Below, piece after piece: positions 8,020 through 23,000 of a stretch of 64,000 bases of DNA. Every line of letters starts with the position of its first letter. Positions within the stretch are counted from its first letter, which is position 1. This DNA comes from Anaerococcus lactolyticus ATCC 51172 (GTDB lineage Bacteria; Bacillota; Clostridia; Tissierellales; Peptoniphilaceae), in assembly GCF_000156575.1 (NCBI RefSeq), contig NZ_GG666046.1:1-64000 (forward strand), read 5' to 3'. The position numbers and the translations under genes were made by a program. The notes under the pieces were generated by a model that saw nothing but the letters and a program-made list of their open reading frames with translations, was not told the DNA's origin and ran no database searches.

Positions 8020-11000
8020 ATGAAAGGAAAAATTAGTTTATTAACAAGAAAAATATTTGCGACCGTCATTGCTGTTGCCATGTCTATACCACCAACAGCC
8101 TTTGCCAACGCAAATGAGCCAGTAGTTTATACTGAAAATTCTTCAATCATGGGTATTAGAGAAAACAAGGAAGAGCTCCCAAGAATTGAAAACACAGACA
8201 AAACAAAACTAAGTAAGGACCTAGGAAGTTACAATCTTGAAATCAAAGCCAACCTCGATCCGAGCCTAACAAAGATAAACTACACTATCAAAGCTAAGAG
8301 AAAAGAAAAATTAGCAGAAGATAAGCAAGGCAAACTTTCATTAAGCCTAACAAAAACACCATCTTCCAACCTCAATGACCTACAACTCATATCAGCAAAT
8401 ACAGAAAATCAAACAAACGAACCAGACTTTAAGGCAGAGGGCCTACCAAGCCTTGTAATAACATCCAAAGCCAAAGATGAAATAATCTATGAGCTAAGCG
8501 CCGATGTGAACAAAGCCAAAGACCAAAGGTCATATAAATTGATCCTAAGCCTAGCCGAAGAAGCTAAAAGCGAAGTTCTTGCCTACAATCTAAAGGTAGA
8601 AAAAGGACTAAGCCTCAAAGATGGTCAAGAAGTAGAAACGGTAGAATTGGTAAATGAAGACGACGAAAGCCCACTAATCAAGGGTGAATACAAAAAAGAA
8701 GGCATCTTGGGCGGCCTATTTGCAAGCCAAGACTCCATCACATGGGAAGCCTTCATCCTAAATGAAGAAGAAAACCAAGAAATAACCTACGACTTCAACC
8801 TAGACAAAAACCAAGACCCAACAAATTCAAAAATAGCTATCGACTATTATGAACCAACCGACAAGGGTTTTGAAATCAAGAGAGAATTCTCACAAACAAT
8901 AGACTTTGCGAAAAAGATTAAGTTTGAAATACCAAAGGGCCACCTTGCAAAACTTACACTCAAAACCAAAGTATCAAAGAAAAACACAAAAGTAAAATCA
9001 TATTCCCTAAATAATGGGGTGGTAAAAAACCCTATATATATAGAAGGAAATGAAGAAGAAAAATCAAATGACGACGAAGAGCCTGCCCAGAAGGAAGAAA
9101 ACAAAAAATATCAAAAAGACCCAACAGATAAAGGCACAGTCGAAGTCAAACCAAGTGAAAGTAATGTAGAATCAAACCCAGGAGCAAAACCTGAAGGCAA
9201 AGATTCTCAAACACAAATCGTGGCAACAGATTCCTCAGGCAAGGAAATCAAAATTGAAGAAAAAAATCAGCCGGTAGAGGAAAATAAAAAACCAAAAATT
9301 TCTGCCCTAATCCTAAACAGGGACAGCCTAATAGCTAGACTAAAGGCAGAAAACAAACTAACAAACCAACTAGAAACTGCTATAGCTGATCTTGCCGATA
9401 TCCTAAACTCCTACAACGAGGAAAGAATAACCGACCAAGACCTCAAAGACTTCACCAAGTCCCTAGCAGAAAGAAACCAACTAGCAAAAGCAGACCTAAA
9501 ATCATACTTAGAAGCAATCCTTTCTGGTCTAAACAAACAAACCAACAAGGCAGCCAATATAAACTACGATGAAATAATCACCTATGCCTACCCAGAAAAG
9601 AAAGAAGCAAAACCTCAAGATAAAAAACCAGAGGCAAAGAAAAATGAAGGTCAAAAAGCTGAAGAAAAACCAGCACCAAGCAAGGAAAGCCAAGAGCATA
9701 CTCCTCCAGTAAAAAAGGAAGAGCCAAAGGCAAACCAAGAGGATAAACCACTTCAAAATGAAAAATCTGAAGCAGTAAAAACTTTTGACAAGGACCTTGC
9801 AAGTCTAAAAGAAGAAGCTAAAAAAGAACCAGCCAAAAAATCTGGCATCTTTGAAGGCCTAAAGAGCCTACTAGGCCAAACTGACCTCCAAAAAGCAGAC
9901 AGGGAATTAAAGAAAGCCCTAGCTGACAAGAAAAATACTCTAGCAGACATCCAAAAACTCCTAGACAGCTTCAAGAGCAAATACAACCTATCAAAAGCTG
10001 ACCAAGCCAAACTAATGGACGACAACGGCGATGCTATTAGGGCCCTTATCGAAAAAACAGGCTACACAGGTGGCCATGTCTTCGCAGTAAGAGGAGCAAA
10101 CCAATTAACTGATAAAGAAAAAGAAAATTTAAAAAATAAAAAGTTTACAGTTCTCACTCGTTTTAACACATCAAACGCAGGAGGAGCTATCCAAGATTAC
10201 CAATATTTTGATATCCACCTTGATAATAAGCTTACAGTAAAAGACCCATCAAGCCTTGAAGACATCAAATACAACGGAAGAGTAATTGCAAAACCAAAGT
10301 ATATTAACGATAAGGGTGAAAATAAAATAAGATATAATATCCAAGGTCAAATACCAGAAAATATAAGCATCTTATTAAAAATTCCAGTAGACTACAATAC
10401 AGACAATATAACTACCCTTGATCAAGACGGAAACTTTACCGTTATTAACAAGGTATCTGGTATGGGTGTCAAAGCACCAAAAGATTTGCTACCACAAAAA
10501 GTAGACAGGTATGGAAATCTTGCAGGTACCATCATCGAACCAGGCAGGGGAGATGTACCAGAACTTATAGAATCTGACGATAAGTCCTACAAGGTAGACA
10601 TGGATGCCTATGGTATCCCAAATGTAGTAGACGGAGAGCTCAAAGGATTTAGTTGGAAGGCTACAGTCCTATCAACAGTAGACCTAAAAGGTATAAACTT
10701 ATCTGTAAACTTTACAACAGTAAAAGGTTCAGGACTTGGCGAAATCCAAAATCTAACACTGGATGGAGCTAATGTTAAAGCAACAAGCAACAACTTAAAA
10801 GATCATACTGGTATAGTAGACTCAATAAACTACAAACCAAATAAGAATACTAGGGAATTAAATTTCACCTTCTATACACCAGTAATCAACAAACAAGAAT
10901 CTTACATGCTAGACCTAAATGCTATGGCAAATGGCAAGGTCGGAGCAAAGAGGGTTGTTGGTAGGCAAGGGTATCCAAAAGAAAAGGTGGAGGTCCTAAC

Positions 11001-14000
11001 CCCAAGTCGTGTTGGAATGAACAATAGAACATCGATCTTGGGAGAATTTCCGAACCAAACTGAAGCCAGATGGACTATAACAGACCAAGTTTCCACAGGA
11101 GATGATGGCAAACTACCTCTAGAATCAAGACAACTAGCAGGAGGACAAAGTATATCATCTGGAAAAGTGGCAGTTTATGGAGTGGATACAAAAAAGGGTA
11201 GCCCAACATATGGACAAATGATCCAAGTCGGAAGCGATGAAAGTGTAAGTTCTATTCCAGACAAAGAAACCAAGCCACAAAACGCCCAACCAGTAGGCTC
11301 AATAGTAGCCTATGAATATACTACAAATCTTGATGGTAAACCTGCTTCATCTATTGGAGGGGTTGTCATCTCAAAGAATCAGGATATCCATGTAGACCAA
11401 TACTGGGGTCTTGAAGCAGGCATTAACATGCCAGCTCAAACCATTAAGGCTGTAAATCCAAACAAACAAGAAGGACAGGATGGCTATGAGCTTGGACATA
11501 TTAACCTTGAACAAGGCTCTAATTCTGATTCAAACAGACAATTCACTATACAAAATGTAAAGGTATGGAACATTGACGATTCTGGAAATGCTACTAGGGT
11601 CCAACCAGCGATAAAACAAGACCTACCAAAAGAAGTAAATGGTCACCAATTCGTAGAAAATTATAACTACTACAGGCAAGATCTTGGTGACTATTACATC
11701 CACAACAGGGGAGTAGTAAAAACTGAAGAAAAATTTGGAAACTTCACTCTCCATAAAGTTGGACCAGATAAGGAAGACGTACCTAATGCGACTTTCAGAC
11801 TCTTCCGTGGTGGAGAAGCTATCACCAACAGCGAAGGTAAGGCAGAATTTAAAAATATCAAGCCTGGCACTTACTACTTAACAGAAATCAAGGCGCCACC
11901 AGGATATAAATTAGCGGAAGATACAAAAATTGTTGTAGAAAAAAATGGTAAGGTAAGGGCGACAGGACCAGACGCCAAACAAACTGGCGACGAAGGTGCG
12001 ACCCAATACTTTAAAGACAAAGACTATCCTCTCTTTATGAACCTAATGTCATATGCGACAAAGGGACAAAACGGAGAGGTCACAACCTACATCTACCTAA
12101 AACCAGATGAGGGTGGTGGTACCAACCAAAACACTAGGTTGAGCATCACAGGATACGACAATTCTAAAAATCTAAATGTCGAAGTTTATGACGTCGGCCC
12201 ATCCTTGAGATCGGGTCTAAGACAAGCTATGGAGCTTCAAACAGGTGTAGAAGGTAAAATTGCTGGTCCAGTCCTCAACCAGCCAAACAGGTTTCCTATC
12301 ACAGGCGATCCTAAAGTTTACGATACCTACACACAAAAAACAGGCTATCAAATAAAAATCCCACATGAAAGATTTGGAACAAATTGGGGCTTTTTAGTAA
12401 AAGTAAAAGGAACACCTTCAACAAGCAATGGGGAAATTGGTTATGATTGGTTAGTAGATAATACTAATCCAGGAAATAATTCTAAGATACAAAAAACTAT
12501 TACACCAGCAGATCCTAATGTGGTTAATAAAACTACTGTAACAGTAAAAGATGAAAAATTTGAAACCAAACCAATAGAGGTAATAAAGGTAACAAGCAAA
12601 AAGGAAACCTTGGGTGGAGCTACCTTTGTTCTCAAAAACCCTGACACTGATGAAATCCTCAAAACTGTTAAGTCAGTAAGTATAGGAGAGAATAAAGGTA
12701 AGGTAGACTTTGACAAGATGCCTCCAGGCGATTATATAATAGAAGAAGTCGCCGGTCCAGAAGGCTATATCGAATCCCAACTTGTTTTTGATGTCCATGT
12801 AGATGAGGCATCCCAAGTAACCTACAAGCCAAGATTTAAAAATGGAGTAGGTACACCAGTTGCCGGTGTAGATTATTGGATTGAAGATGAGGTCATTGCG
12901 GACGAAAAAACAAAAGTTGATGTAGTTACAGTCAATCAATCAATGACCTTAAGCGAAAACAACTTTGGTGAAACTGGAATCAAAGAAGGTGTATGGGAAG
13001 CTTATCGTTACGAATCTTATACCTACAAGGCAAATATTAAATTAAGTTCATCAGAACCAGGAAAGAGATTTGAAATTCAATTTGACCCAAAACTTGACTT
13101 TACCCAATATGTAAACCAATTTCCTGAAATAAAAAATAATGGACAAGTCATAGCCAAACCATACTTCAACTACGATACTAATCTTTTGACCTATGTATTC
13201 ACAGAGGCATCAGGATCTGGTGAAGTAATCTTTGACCTAGTAATAGATGGTGTTATCCCATCCAAATTCTATGCAAAAAATAATGGAGACTATGAATTTA
13301 CAAACGTAGTTGCCCCAGGTCAAAATAAAGTTAAGGTTATGGGTAACCAAGTGGATACCGTCCATGTCAAGGCCTTCTATGAGGACTATGATTCACCTAA
13401 AGATGGTAATGCACCACCTCAAGCCTATTATTTTAGGGAAGTGTATAAAGAAGGAGAAGATTGGTATGTAAAGGCCATAGCCTACTACAACCCAAAAGCC
13501 AATGCAGTTGGTAACCGTATGATTGCCAGAACATTTTATTTTAACTGGATGTCAACTGACTGGCAATCAGGCAATATAGCAAATTGGGTGGGTAGAGGTT
13601 ACAAAACAGCCTTTAAGCTACAAAATGTAAAGGTATATTCTGTACAGCCAACTGTAAATAATTTTAATCAAAAAACAAGCGAACCTTACATGCCTTTGTC
13701 AATGGGTATTAGACCAGAAAACGACCCAAGTATATATAGGTTGGAATTAAACCAAGATATTAATGACAAATATGTTTCTAGTAGGCAAGGCTCTATAGGC
13801 TTGACATATGATGAGAACCAGCTAAGTTCAACAGGAGCTCTTACTGGTCCAAGACCACTTCAAATTGACATTCCTGCCATTAGTAAGAATAACGAAGGTT
13901 ATGTAATCGATCAAACTTTCAAGGTAACAGACCTAAATACATTTAGGAGTAGATTTAGGGCCTTCGTTATGCAAAACTCATCTGACACAAAAAACTCACT

Positions 14001-17000
14001 TAAGTCAGCCTTTGCTTCTAAGGTAAATGTCAACGAAGCCACAGCCGAACAAAATAAAAAAGAAATTCCTAAATTCTACAAGCAAAAGGTAATGATGGCG
14101 AACGAAGAGTACGTTCCAACCCAATTCAAAATTAGGAAGTATAACGAAGCAGACAAATCCCAAAACCTAGCAGGAGCAATCTTCACCTTAACAAATATGG
14201 ATACAGGCAAAAGTATTACCAAAAAAACAGGTAAAGATGGATATTTAACCTTTGACAAATTACAACCAGGAGTTTATAGACTAAAAGAAACTGAAGCTCC
14301 AAAGGACTTTATAAAGTCAGATAAGAGATGGTTGGTAAACGTGGCAAAAGACGGCATTGTTACCATCACAGAAGTAGGATTCAATAGCGACGGAACATCT
14401 ATCATTGGTAAAGACCTTACTTTAGAGGTTGCCAACAAGCCAGAAGGCCAAGACTTTGTAGTCTACAAAAAAGGAGACCAAGGTCAAGCCCTAGCTGGTG
14501 CAAAATTCGTTATAAAGAAAAAAGATGGAAAAAATTATACCGAAGTAGGAAAAGGAGAATCAGACTCAAGTGGTCTTGTAAAATTCAAAAACAATACTGG
14601 AGCAGACTTAAAGCTCATAGATGGAATCTATACATTAGAAGAAACTGACCCACCAACAGGCTACAAGAAACTAGACAAAAAATGGGTACTTGTAGTTAAA
14701 GATAATAAGGTAAAAGTTTACGACTATATAGAAGGTCCAGATGAAGAAACCAGTTCCAAAGCAAACTTATCCCTCCTAAATGAAGAGGGAACACATTGGG
14801 TAGATATGAGCAAAAGATCTCCAGCCAAGTTTAGTGGTTTAAATGATCCAAGATGGAAAGGCTATATAAACAACAGCCCATATCCTTATAAGTTGGGTAC
14901 TAGGATTATCGGTATAAATAAGGGGGCAGCACAACCTTATGTAATCCAAAGATTTGTAATAAACCCAGAAGCCAAAGACATGGGACCTTCAAAGGTTCAA
15001 ATCCATAGACAACCACTTAATTTAGATAACTCGGATTGGTACCAAGGCTCTGCGGCAGAAGCCTACAAAGTTTTTAAGCTTGATAAGGCTGTGACAGAAA
15101 ATGTCGAAGACATCAAGCTAGAGCACTATGTAGCAACAGAACTAAACCTAACAGCAAAAAAAGTTGAAAAACAAGGTGAAGTTCCAGAAAGAATGGAATT
15201 TGATCTTCCAGAAACAGATAAGCCTATAATAATTGATGTAAAAGTACCTTACAAAAATGAAAATGGGGGCGTAGGTCTAGGTATTGACTATTGGGAAAAT
15301 GTTGGAACCTATAATGAAAAAGTATATTGGAAACCAGATTTCTACGAATCTGTAACAGATATACCAGAAGGCGATGAAGTAACATCCAATACCCAAGCAG
15401 GAAATATCATCGGTGCTTATGTATCAGAAGGCTCACTCGATGTAGCTAACGAGAGAAAAAGACACAAATTTGAATTTACAAAAGTAAGAGAAACAAGTCT
15501 TGATGGTTTGTCAGGCGCAACATTTAAACTAACAGGTACTAAGCCGGTAACAGAAACCAAGTGGGGCAAGTCAGACAAAGACGGCAAGGTATCCTTCAAG
15601 GACCTCTTGCCGGGCAGCTATAAACTTGAAGAACATGGAGCTCCACAAGGTTATGAAGGGTCAAACACTGACTGGACAGTAACAATACTTGAAGATGGAA
15701 AAGTCTATATCAAAGACAACAATCCATCAAACACAGTACCAAACAAGGACCCAGAAGCTCAGTGGCAAAAAGTAGATGTAACAAACACCAATAAGATTAA
15801 CAAATCAGATTCAGTAAGGGATGAATACAAGCAGACAGCTGATAAGAAAATAAAAACCCATATTGTTAGGATAAACAAGGCGACAAATAGAATTAGACAG
15901 GTCTATGTCCTAAATAGACTAACTGAAAACCTCTTAGACCCTACACTAGAGCTTCATTCCTACCCAGAAAAATGGGATATAACAGACAAAAATACCAATG
16001 TAATGTCTGTAACTGAGGTCGGCAACGATGCAAGTCCAGAAAATCTTGGAAAAATCGGAGCCAACGTCCAATATAGTACTGAGATAATAAACAAAAACAA
16101 CCATACTAGATTGGTAATAAAACCAAAAATATCAGGAGAAAAAACTATAGCTGTTGTGATAGAAACAGACCTAAAAGATGCTACTGAAATTGGTGGCATC
16201 GGTACAGGTATGGACTATGACAACCAAGGCAACCAATACTGGGGAGCAGAGAAGTATGCTAGCTTAGATGATTTCGTCCTTGCGAAAGTTGAACATCCAA
16301 CAGTCGATAAAAACACCAAGCTAATTATAGACGGCAAGGACAAGAGCAACGATGCCCAAAACTTGCTAAGAACAGCGAATGAAGAAACTCCAGCCTTACT
16401 AGCAAGAGAAAACGGCATCATAGCAAGAAACTATGCCTTTAGGTCTATGGATAATGATGTAACAGACCTATCAGGCCCACTATCAAGCCTAGAAGCAAGA
16501 TCAGCAAGCCTAAATAGCTTTAGAAGCCTAGCCCCAATGATGGCAAGGTCAATAGCCCCAAGGTCTATGACCTACTCAACAAGAGCTGCCAGAGCCCCAA
16601 GGGCTGCGGATGTTTGGGAAAAAGTGGACCAAAATAGATCTATAAATAGAACAACCAGCAATAGGGCCACTGATAACCAGACCAGAATAACTGAGATAAA
16701 CAAGGGTCAAGGAAAATATAGGCAAATCTTCTTGGTAAACAAATCTGGTTCCGGTGTTGATAGTCCAAGATATAAATTCCACTCCGAACCATTAGGTACT
16801 AGCATTATTGGTAAAAAATACTATGGAAGACCTATAAACTTTAAAGTTTTAAGCATAAGACCAGTATTAAGTTCGTCTACCATTGATAACATACAATACG
16901 ATGGCAACCAAACTTTAAGATATAATAGTGATGAAGTAATCCCAGATGGTCAGTATCATAGATTTCAATTTAGACTAGCTACTAACGACAAAAGACCAAT

Positions 17001-20000
17001 AGCAATAGAAGTTGAGTATGATTATCCAAAGACCGGTGGTGAAATCGGACTTGGTATGGATTATTACCCAAGCTATAGATCTAATGGAGTATGGGCGGCT
17101 GAAAAATATGGAAGTGCAGACGACATCAACTGCAAGCACTCCGTAAGAATCACCCAACCAAATGAAGCAACCATCATCCCTTCTAGCACACTTGCTAAAA
17201 AGGGAACTAAAATTGACTTAACTATAAGTCCAAAAACTGGCTACGAAGGCTACGTTCTTGACAGCCTAACGGTTACAGATGCGAATGGACAAGATGTTAC
17301 AGTTACAGGCACAAGCTTTGAAATGCCAGATACAGATGTAACAGTAATGGCAGTAATGAAATCACCTGGTCAACAACCAAAAATTTATGATGTAACTGTA
17401 ATTGGAAATATCTCACACGGTAAAATTACTCCAAACGTAAATAAGGCGAAGGCAGGAGACGAAGTCACAGTAAATGTAGAGCCAGATCCTGGCTACAAAT
17501 TAGCAAGTCTTGTATATGAGGCTGAGGATTTACTCGATCCAGTCCCTATAGTAGGTAACAAATTCATAATGCCAAAATCAAATGTCAGATTAAATGCAAC
17601 ATTTGAAAAATCACAAGTTGTCCCACAAACCTACAAAATCACAACAATTAAGACAACAGGTGGTAGCATAATAGCTCAGCCAAACGCTAAAGCTAATGAA
17701 ACTGTAAGGATTCAAATTAATCCAGGCGTAGGTAATTATTCTTTAGTGGATGGTCAGGTGGATGTCAGGACAAGTGATAATAGTCCTGTACCTGTTTCAT
17801 ATGATGACCAGGGACCATACTTCACCATGCCAGCTTCCGATGTAACTGTAAGTGGACAATTCCAACAAGCTGATCTAAATAATGGATATGTAGTCCGCAT
17901 TCAAGATACTGCCAATGGAAGAGTTACTGCAAGTCAATACCATTCATGGCCTGGAAAAGAGATTACCCTAACCCCATCTCCTGAACCTGGTTATAAGTTA
18001 AAAAGCTGGTTTGCAGTATCAAATGGTAGTCGAGTTCAAATAACTGATAATAAATTCAAAATGCCAGATGGAGAGGTTTATATAATACCAACCTTCGAAC
18101 GTGATTTCGATCGAAAATATACTATCGGAACCGATGTGTCTGAAGGAGGTACTGCTACTCCAACTCAATCATCAGCAACTGCTGGCCAACCTATTGGTAT
18201 GGATATTCGTCCAGAAGAAGGATATAGGCTAGAAAGTGTAAATGTAATTGATGAAAATGAGATAAAGGTTGCAGAATATAATTTCTTATCCAATAGCTTT
18301 TCAATGCCAGCCAAAAATGTCATTGTAAAGGTCACTTTCAAAAAGATTGAGTACACCATAACAAAAGAACAAACAGAAGGCGGAACTGTAAGCATTGATA
18401 AGTCAAAAGCTACTAAAGGTGAAACGGTAACCATAACTGTCACTCCAAAAGAAGGATATGAGGTTGGTCAGGTAAAAGGTGATAATATTCCAATTAATCT
18501 GGTTGATGGTAAATATCCATTCAAGATGCCAGCTAGAGACGTCACAATAAGGGTTACCTTTAACAAAAAAGAAGTTAAGCCAAAAGTATCCTACTTCGTT
18601 GGTGTCGATGGTAATAATAATGGTAAGAAGGTAGTAGTTTATACAAGGACAGAGCCTAATAAATCAGAGGCTGGAAAACTTGTAGAATTTACTGTCACAC
18701 CATTTGATGATTATGAAATAACAAGTGTTTATGTAAGATTGTCTGATGGTAGTGGAAGAAATGTAGAACCATTAAAGCAAGAGGGCAATAAATATTCATT
18801 TATTATGCCAAATCAAGCAGTAACTATTTACGCTAATGTACAATATGTTCAACCACCAGAAGGAACCTTACTTGTTGGAATCAATCCAAATATTACAAAT
18901 GGTAGTGTAACAACTAATCCTAGAAGACCATATCCTAATGATAAGGTTAGGATTACTGCAACACCAAAACAAGACTATTCACTTGAAAGCTTAAGTGTTA
19001 CTAAACAATGGGGCGGAAATGTAGATGTCCAATATGATAATGAAGGACCATACTTCATCATGCCAGCTGAAAATGTTACAGTATATGCTACGTTCAGACA
19101 AGGAGCAGCTCCAAACCCAGATATACCAGATGTAAAACCAGATGATAATGAATTGGGATATTTAATCTACGACCCAAGCAATCCAAACAAGATTATCAAA
19201 AAGAAGGCTATGCTTACAAATAGGCTAGCTGGTTTGGAGCTTAAGGTTTATAAGAAAAATATAAATGGTAGGACACTTGAAGGTGGAGAATTTAAGCTAA
19301 TCAAAACAGAAGCTGATTACAAAACAGAAGATAAAAATTTCACACCTATAACAGCAGTTTCAGGTTTGGATGGCAGGATTTTATTTAAGGATAAGGACAA
19401 CCAACCAGTCAAACTTCAAAAAGGTTACTATGTATTGGAAGAAATCAATCCACCATTAGGCTATAAGAAGGCTTCTTCTAAGTGGAAGATTGAAGTTAAG
19501 GATGACCAAGGCAAGATGCACGCTACTTACTTCGGTCCATCACAAACACCTTCCCAATACTTGCTATCGACAAAATCTAAATTACAAGATGATTCAACAG
19601 CAACCAACCTTGCAATTAGAACTGCATCCAAGATTACCCATATAGATCCAGATGCAAAAACTTTTGTACAAAGGGTAATCATAGACCTAAGAGGTTACAC
19701 AAAGAAAGAAAAGGTCAACGTCCAAATCACTCCAAAATATAAGAGGGTTGAAAAGGACAGACCAGGAGTAAAACCAGATACAATAGAAGAAGGTTTAAAG
19801 ACAGCCTACAGGACAACCTACAAGATATCAAATCCTGCTACAAAGCTAGATACAGATTATATACTAGGCTACTACGACCTTTCAAAGAAGGGTGTAAGCA
19901 TGGTAAACACAGCCAGATGGAGACCATTTGATTGGGGCTTTGATGAAGACCAATTAAACCTAGACCCAGGTGAGGTCTACTTCATAGATATAGAAGGCTA

Positions 20001-23000
20001 CTACGACGAATCACTCATTTCGGGTATGGCTGTTAATGAAAAAGATGTAAATGGCAAACCAGTTGCGCCTCATAAAAATACAAAAATCAAGCCAGAAGAC
20101 CTTGCTAAACTAGAAATGGATATCAAATTCTACGAAGGAGCAAGAAACTTCTACCAAGCAATCTACAATGAAAAGACTCAAAAGATTGAATGGAAGACCT
20201 TCCCTAAGGCATCTTACCAAGCAGGTGCAGCTGCCCTAGCTAATATCAAAGAACAAGGCTGGTTATATAAGCCTTACAATGATAGATACGAAAACTGGGT
20301 AGGCTTGGAAGGTGGTAAAATTCTTCCGGAATTTGCTAATGAAACACCACTTAAGACCCTTTCAACAAAAGCCGACATTTCAGACCTATACACAACTGAT
20401 AACCCTAAAGATAAGCTAGAGATACCAAAAGAAGGTTTGGACATCATCAACGATGAAGAAACATACAACATCACCTTCTCTAAACACGGACGTGATGGAG
20501 AAAAGAGTGATGGTTGGGAGAGCAATGGTAAGAAGGTAACTGAAAACAGGCTTGAAGGAGCCATCTTCAAACTCCAACAATACATTCAAAACGACTATGT
20601 AGACGTTCCGGGATCTTATGTATCCTCAGCCTTCAATGGTTATTTCGGATTTAGAGGATTAAAACCAGGTCGTTATAGACTTGTGGAAGTTGAAGCTCCA
20701 AAGGGCTACAGACCAATCAGAGATGCTATCCTCTACATGACTGTTTCCTATGAAGAACCAAAGACCAATGTCGAAACTGGAGAAATCACAAAAGGAAGAG
20801 GTAGAATAACTCTCGAGTATGACAATGGTAATGGTATTATCGAATACAACCCAGCAGCGACAACTGTAGAACAAGGTAAGCTAGTAGACTATGTAACCAG
20901 TGCTACAGCAAAGAACATGGGTAAAATCATAAACGAAAAACCGGGCCAAGGTAAGGTCAGGATAAACAAAGAAGATGGAGAAGGACATCCACTAGAAGGA
21001 GCTAAGTTTAGACTAACTAGACTTGGAACCGATGCTGACACTAATCCTGATTCAACAGGAAATGAAGATGGTGGCTATATAGCAACATCTGAAAATCTTA
21101 ATGAAACTGCTACTGCAACAGTAGCTAAAAAAGATGAAGTAAATCCAGTAGTTAAAAACGGAAAGGTGCTTACTCTCGACCCAGTAAGGGTAGGAGCTAA
21201 GAAAATTAATGGCGAGACCATCTCCAATGCGAAAGTTACTGTAACCTTCCCAGGAGGTAAAACAGTTGAGATTAAGACTCCAAACTCAGGTAAGTTTACA
21301 GTAGATGTGCCAAGAGATATTGTTCTAAAAGAAAATGACATCATTACTGCAAGCATCAATGAACTGGGTGTTGCCATCTTTGATAAGCTACCAATAGGTA
21401 ACTACATCCTAGAGGAAATTGAATCTCCAAAAGGCCATAAGAGCAATGGACAAAAATGGAGATTTACTGTAGGTGGTGATGGTCTTGACCCATATGTCAA
21501 CGACACAAGCACCGGTGGCAAAGATTTGACAGATAAAATTAACCTAGATGATGTTAATATTAAGGTTCAAAAAACTTTGGATGATGATAAGACAGACACA
21601 GAAACTTCTGTCCACCCACACAAGGCCCAAAGTATAGGAATCACAGCTAAGTTTAAAGTGCCGGTTGATCAGGAAATTAATCCAGGCGACCACTTCACAG
21701 TAAAACTTACTAAGTCGGTAGACCTATATGGTATCTACAAAGACAAACCACTAGGCAGTCTTGACATCTTCGCTGATGGTGTAGGTACAATCGCCAAGGC
21801 TAAGTATGACAAGCAAAATAGCGAGATTACCTATACCTTCACAGAATATGCGAAGACCTATACACTCACAGAATTTAAGACCAACCTAGCAACTTGGATT
21901 AACCTTGATAATATTAAAAAATCTACTCAAAATGTCGAAGTTGGTATTGGATTAAAAGGCAAACAGAAGCATAGTAAAAACTACAATGTAGTCTATGATA
22001 TCCCAGCAGAGACATCACGTCACCCTTACAAATATACAGAGTACTACCGTTATTGGTATGGCACTGATTATCAAACCTATAATTATTGGCACAACCTTAC
22101 TGGTAAGATTACCGAGATGGATAAGACTACAGGTGAGTTTACCCAATACTACTACATCAATAGGATGAAGGATAAGGGATGGAAGAATTGGACCTTCCGT
22201 TATAATCCATACAGTTCGGATAAGACCAACACAAAGAGATTGTCCTATGCTAATGTTAGGGTTATGAAATTGAAGGACAACAGCGATGCTAATATAGCAA
22301 GATCAATGCCAGAGTCTTTTGCCCTAGATATCAATAATGATTCAAACCTAACTGAGATATATAACCAGAGATTTGATAGGATGGGAGCTACAAGCTTCAA
22401 CTTCAGTGGCTATAAGGAAGGCAACCAACCAAATGGTTATATGCCAAATGCTGGTAGTGATGAAGGCGACTCCTATATAGTAGAAGTCAAGGGTAAGATT
22501 CCATTATCTGAAATAAAGGAATTTGAATCAGTTGCTTCTATCATAGTCAGAGGATATACCATAGCGGCAAGATGGGACCTAGCGAGGTTTGAGGAAAACA
22601 AGGCAGTCGCAAATGCCCAACTAATCATCCAAGCTATAAACCCTAAGAACGAAATCAAGTTTAAGAAGCAAGATGTGGATGGCAAAGCTCTTGTGGGTGC
22701 AAAATTTGCCCTCTACAAAAAGAATGGTGATAGCTGGCAAAAAACCAATGACCCAGTACAAACTACTAAAGAAGACGGTTTAATTTCTTATGAAAAACTA
22801 GGTCCAGGCGACTATGCCCTAGTCGAAGAGGATGCACCAGACGGCTACAACAAGATTGAGGGCCATGCAGCAGAGTTTAATGTAAGCGAGCTTGGTATAA
22901 TCACTAGGAAGGTGAAGAAAGCCAAACCTGTAGGAAATGCGCAAGGCGATACTAGCGAAACACCTGCTAAACCAGATGAATATATCGATGAACTAATCGG

